Assembly: GCF_002210105.1 (NCBI RefSeq) | Contig: NZ_AQQU01000003.1 | Coordinates: forward strand, 124,001 to 188,000 | Length of the DNA: 64,000 nt | From: Oceanicola sp. 22II-s10i | GTDB lineage: Bacteria > Pseudomonadota > Alphaproteobacteria > Rhodobacterales > Rhodobacteraceae | Reading direction: 5' to 3' | Shown: piece by piece, positions 63,255 through 64,000 of the stretch | Position numbering within the stretch: position 1 is the stretch's first letter | Layout of the letters: every line of letters begins with the position of its first letter | Made by a program: the position numbers and the translations under genes | The notes under the pieces: model-generated | Database searches by the model: none | The model's input: the letters and a program-made list of their open reading frames with translations, nothing else | What the model was told of the DNA's origin: nothing

Positions 63255-64000
63255 CTAGAGGCCGACCATCCGGCGGATGTCGGCCGGGCGCGCGCCTTCG
63301 GCCCGGTATTTCGCGATGGCGCGGGCGTCGTCGCGTTTGGCAAGGCGTTTGCCGGTCTCGTCGCGGATCAGGCGGTGGTGGTGGTAGGCCGGGACCGGCA
63401 GGTCGAGCAGCCTGGCGATCAGGACATGCAGCGGGGTCGCCTCGTATAGGTCGTGGCCACGTGTGACCAGCGTGATGCCCTGCGCGGCGTCGTCCACGAC
63501 CACGGCGAGGTGGTAGGCGGTGCCCCAGCCCCGGCGGGCGAGAACGGCGTCGCCTATGGTGGCGGTCAGGGTGTCGGGGGTCACGGTGATATCACCCGTT
63601 TCGCCGTCCGGTCCTGCACCGGTTTCAGTGAAACCTACCGGACCGGTGAGGGCGGCGGCGCGGGCCATGTCGAGCCGGAGTGCGACGTCGCGCGGACGCG
63701 GGCCCGAGGGGGCGGCATCGGGACGGCAGGTGCCGGGATAGACGATGCCGTCCGGTCCGGTCATCGGCGCGCCCTCCTGCGGGGCGGAGGCGGCGGCGAG
63801 GATGTCGCGGCGGTTGCAGGTGCAGGGGTAGAGCAGGCCCATGGCCCAGAGGCGGTCGAGCGCCGCGTCGTAGGCGGGCTGGCGGTCGGACTGGCGCATC
63901 ACCGGTTCGGGCCAGCTCAGGCCGAGCCAGCGGAGGTCGTCGTAGATCTGCGCCTCCCACTCCGGTCGGGAGCGGTCGCGGTCGATGTCCTCGATCCTTA
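63255..64000 (-). CDS. gluQ: Glutamyl-Q tRNA(Asp) synthetase (5' end cut by window)
   Basis: Attaches glutamate to the queuosine of tRNA-Asp. The frame is open to base 64000, so the N-terminus with the HIGH motif is missing; about 248 residues remain. Visible are RIEDIDRDR (ribose-site segment), IYDDLRWLGL, the GlxRS-like CTCNRRDI, HLAVVVDDAAQGITLVTRGHDL and KRLAKRDDARAI, which is the KMSKS-equivalent. The truncated anticodon-binding half is what distinguishes GluQ from GluRS: the protein ends at residue GARPADIRRMVGL with no anticodon domain. gluQ and hisI are convergent. Confidence 0.92.
   Translation of the reverse strand, partial: RIEDIDRDRSRPEWEAQIYDDLRWLGLSWPEPVMRQSDRQPAYDAALDRLWAMGLLYPCTCNRRDILAAASAPQEGAPMTGPDGIVYPGTCRPDAAPSGPRPRDVALRLDMARAAALTGPVGFTETGAGPDGETGDITVTPDTLTATIGDAVLARRGWGTAYHLAVVVDDAAQGITLVTRGHDLYEATPLHVLIARLLDLPVPAYHHHRLIRDETGKRLAKRDDARAIAKYRAEGARPADIRRMVGL

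Overview
The window looks like a chromosomal segment of an alphaproteobacterium of the Rhodobacteraceae (Roseobacter-type). Evidence: high G+C with strong codon bias; adjacent sciP and ctrA; a fused TrpE-TrpG anthranilate synthase; pntA/pntB transhydrogenase genes; an HvrA/H-NS-type nucleoid protein; a DddL-type DMSP lyase; and a LexA box of the alphaproteobacterial GTTC-N7-GTTC form. I see no rRNA, tRNA, CRISPR, transposase or phage genes. Both ends cut genes (an acyl-CoA dehydrogenase on the left, gluQ on the right).

Layout. 1-6.4 kb: acyl-CoA dehydrogenase pair, nitroreductase, dddL, TfoX-C domain protein, ilvD, a tiny Pro/Gln/Ala-rich protein and a GIY-YIG protein. 6.6-25.1 kb: an apparent catabolic island. 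It holds a nitronate-monooxygenase-like flavoprotein, ATP-dependent hydantoinase/oxoprolinase-type subunits (hyuB, hyuA), a polytopic membrane protein, a five-gene Liv-type ABC importer, a MarR regulator, and a divergent operon. That operon encodes a molybdenum hydroxylase (FAD subunit plus a fused 2Fe-2S/Mo subunit), a 6-hydroxynicotinate-reductase-like Fe-S protein, a UPF0280 protein and a DUF1185 protein. Three matching inverted-repeat operators (TTGy-N6-ACAr), before hyuA, before the importer and between marR and the hydroxylase operon, tie the island into one probable regulon for uptake and breakdown of an N-heterocycle or lactam whose identity is unknown. A ketopantoate-reductase family gene follows convergently.

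26-40 kb: trp leader and trpE(G); an H-NS-like gene; an NMT1/SsuA-type ABC operon translationally coupled to a FAD oxidoreductase; a non-canonical AroE homologue divergent from an isochorismate-synthase-like gene; three tandem hotdog thioesterases with a rhodanese; gatB; and a conserved hypothetical gene. 40-51 kb: DJ-1/PfpI protein, SDR, pepN, a small membrane protein, an arsR-SRPBCC operon with two perfect CTTAG-N8-CTAAG operators, glcB, a GlcG/HbpS-like gene, a class I amidotransferase, a second SDR and an ICMT-like protein. 51-64 kb: pntAB, mnmA, sciP-ctrA, ligA-recG, a 40-codon membrane peptide gene just downstream of a LexA box, a Fe-S scaffold-like gene, hisI and gluQ.

Eleven copies (ten loci) of one intergenic repeat family run through the window. 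Each has one or two GC-rich hairpins followed by a core close to GTATTT-N4-CCAGAAGAAGCAGGGG. They lie only between genes and can occupy operon gaps (livG-livF; permease-ATPase) or supply a Shine-Dalgarno sequence (glcG).
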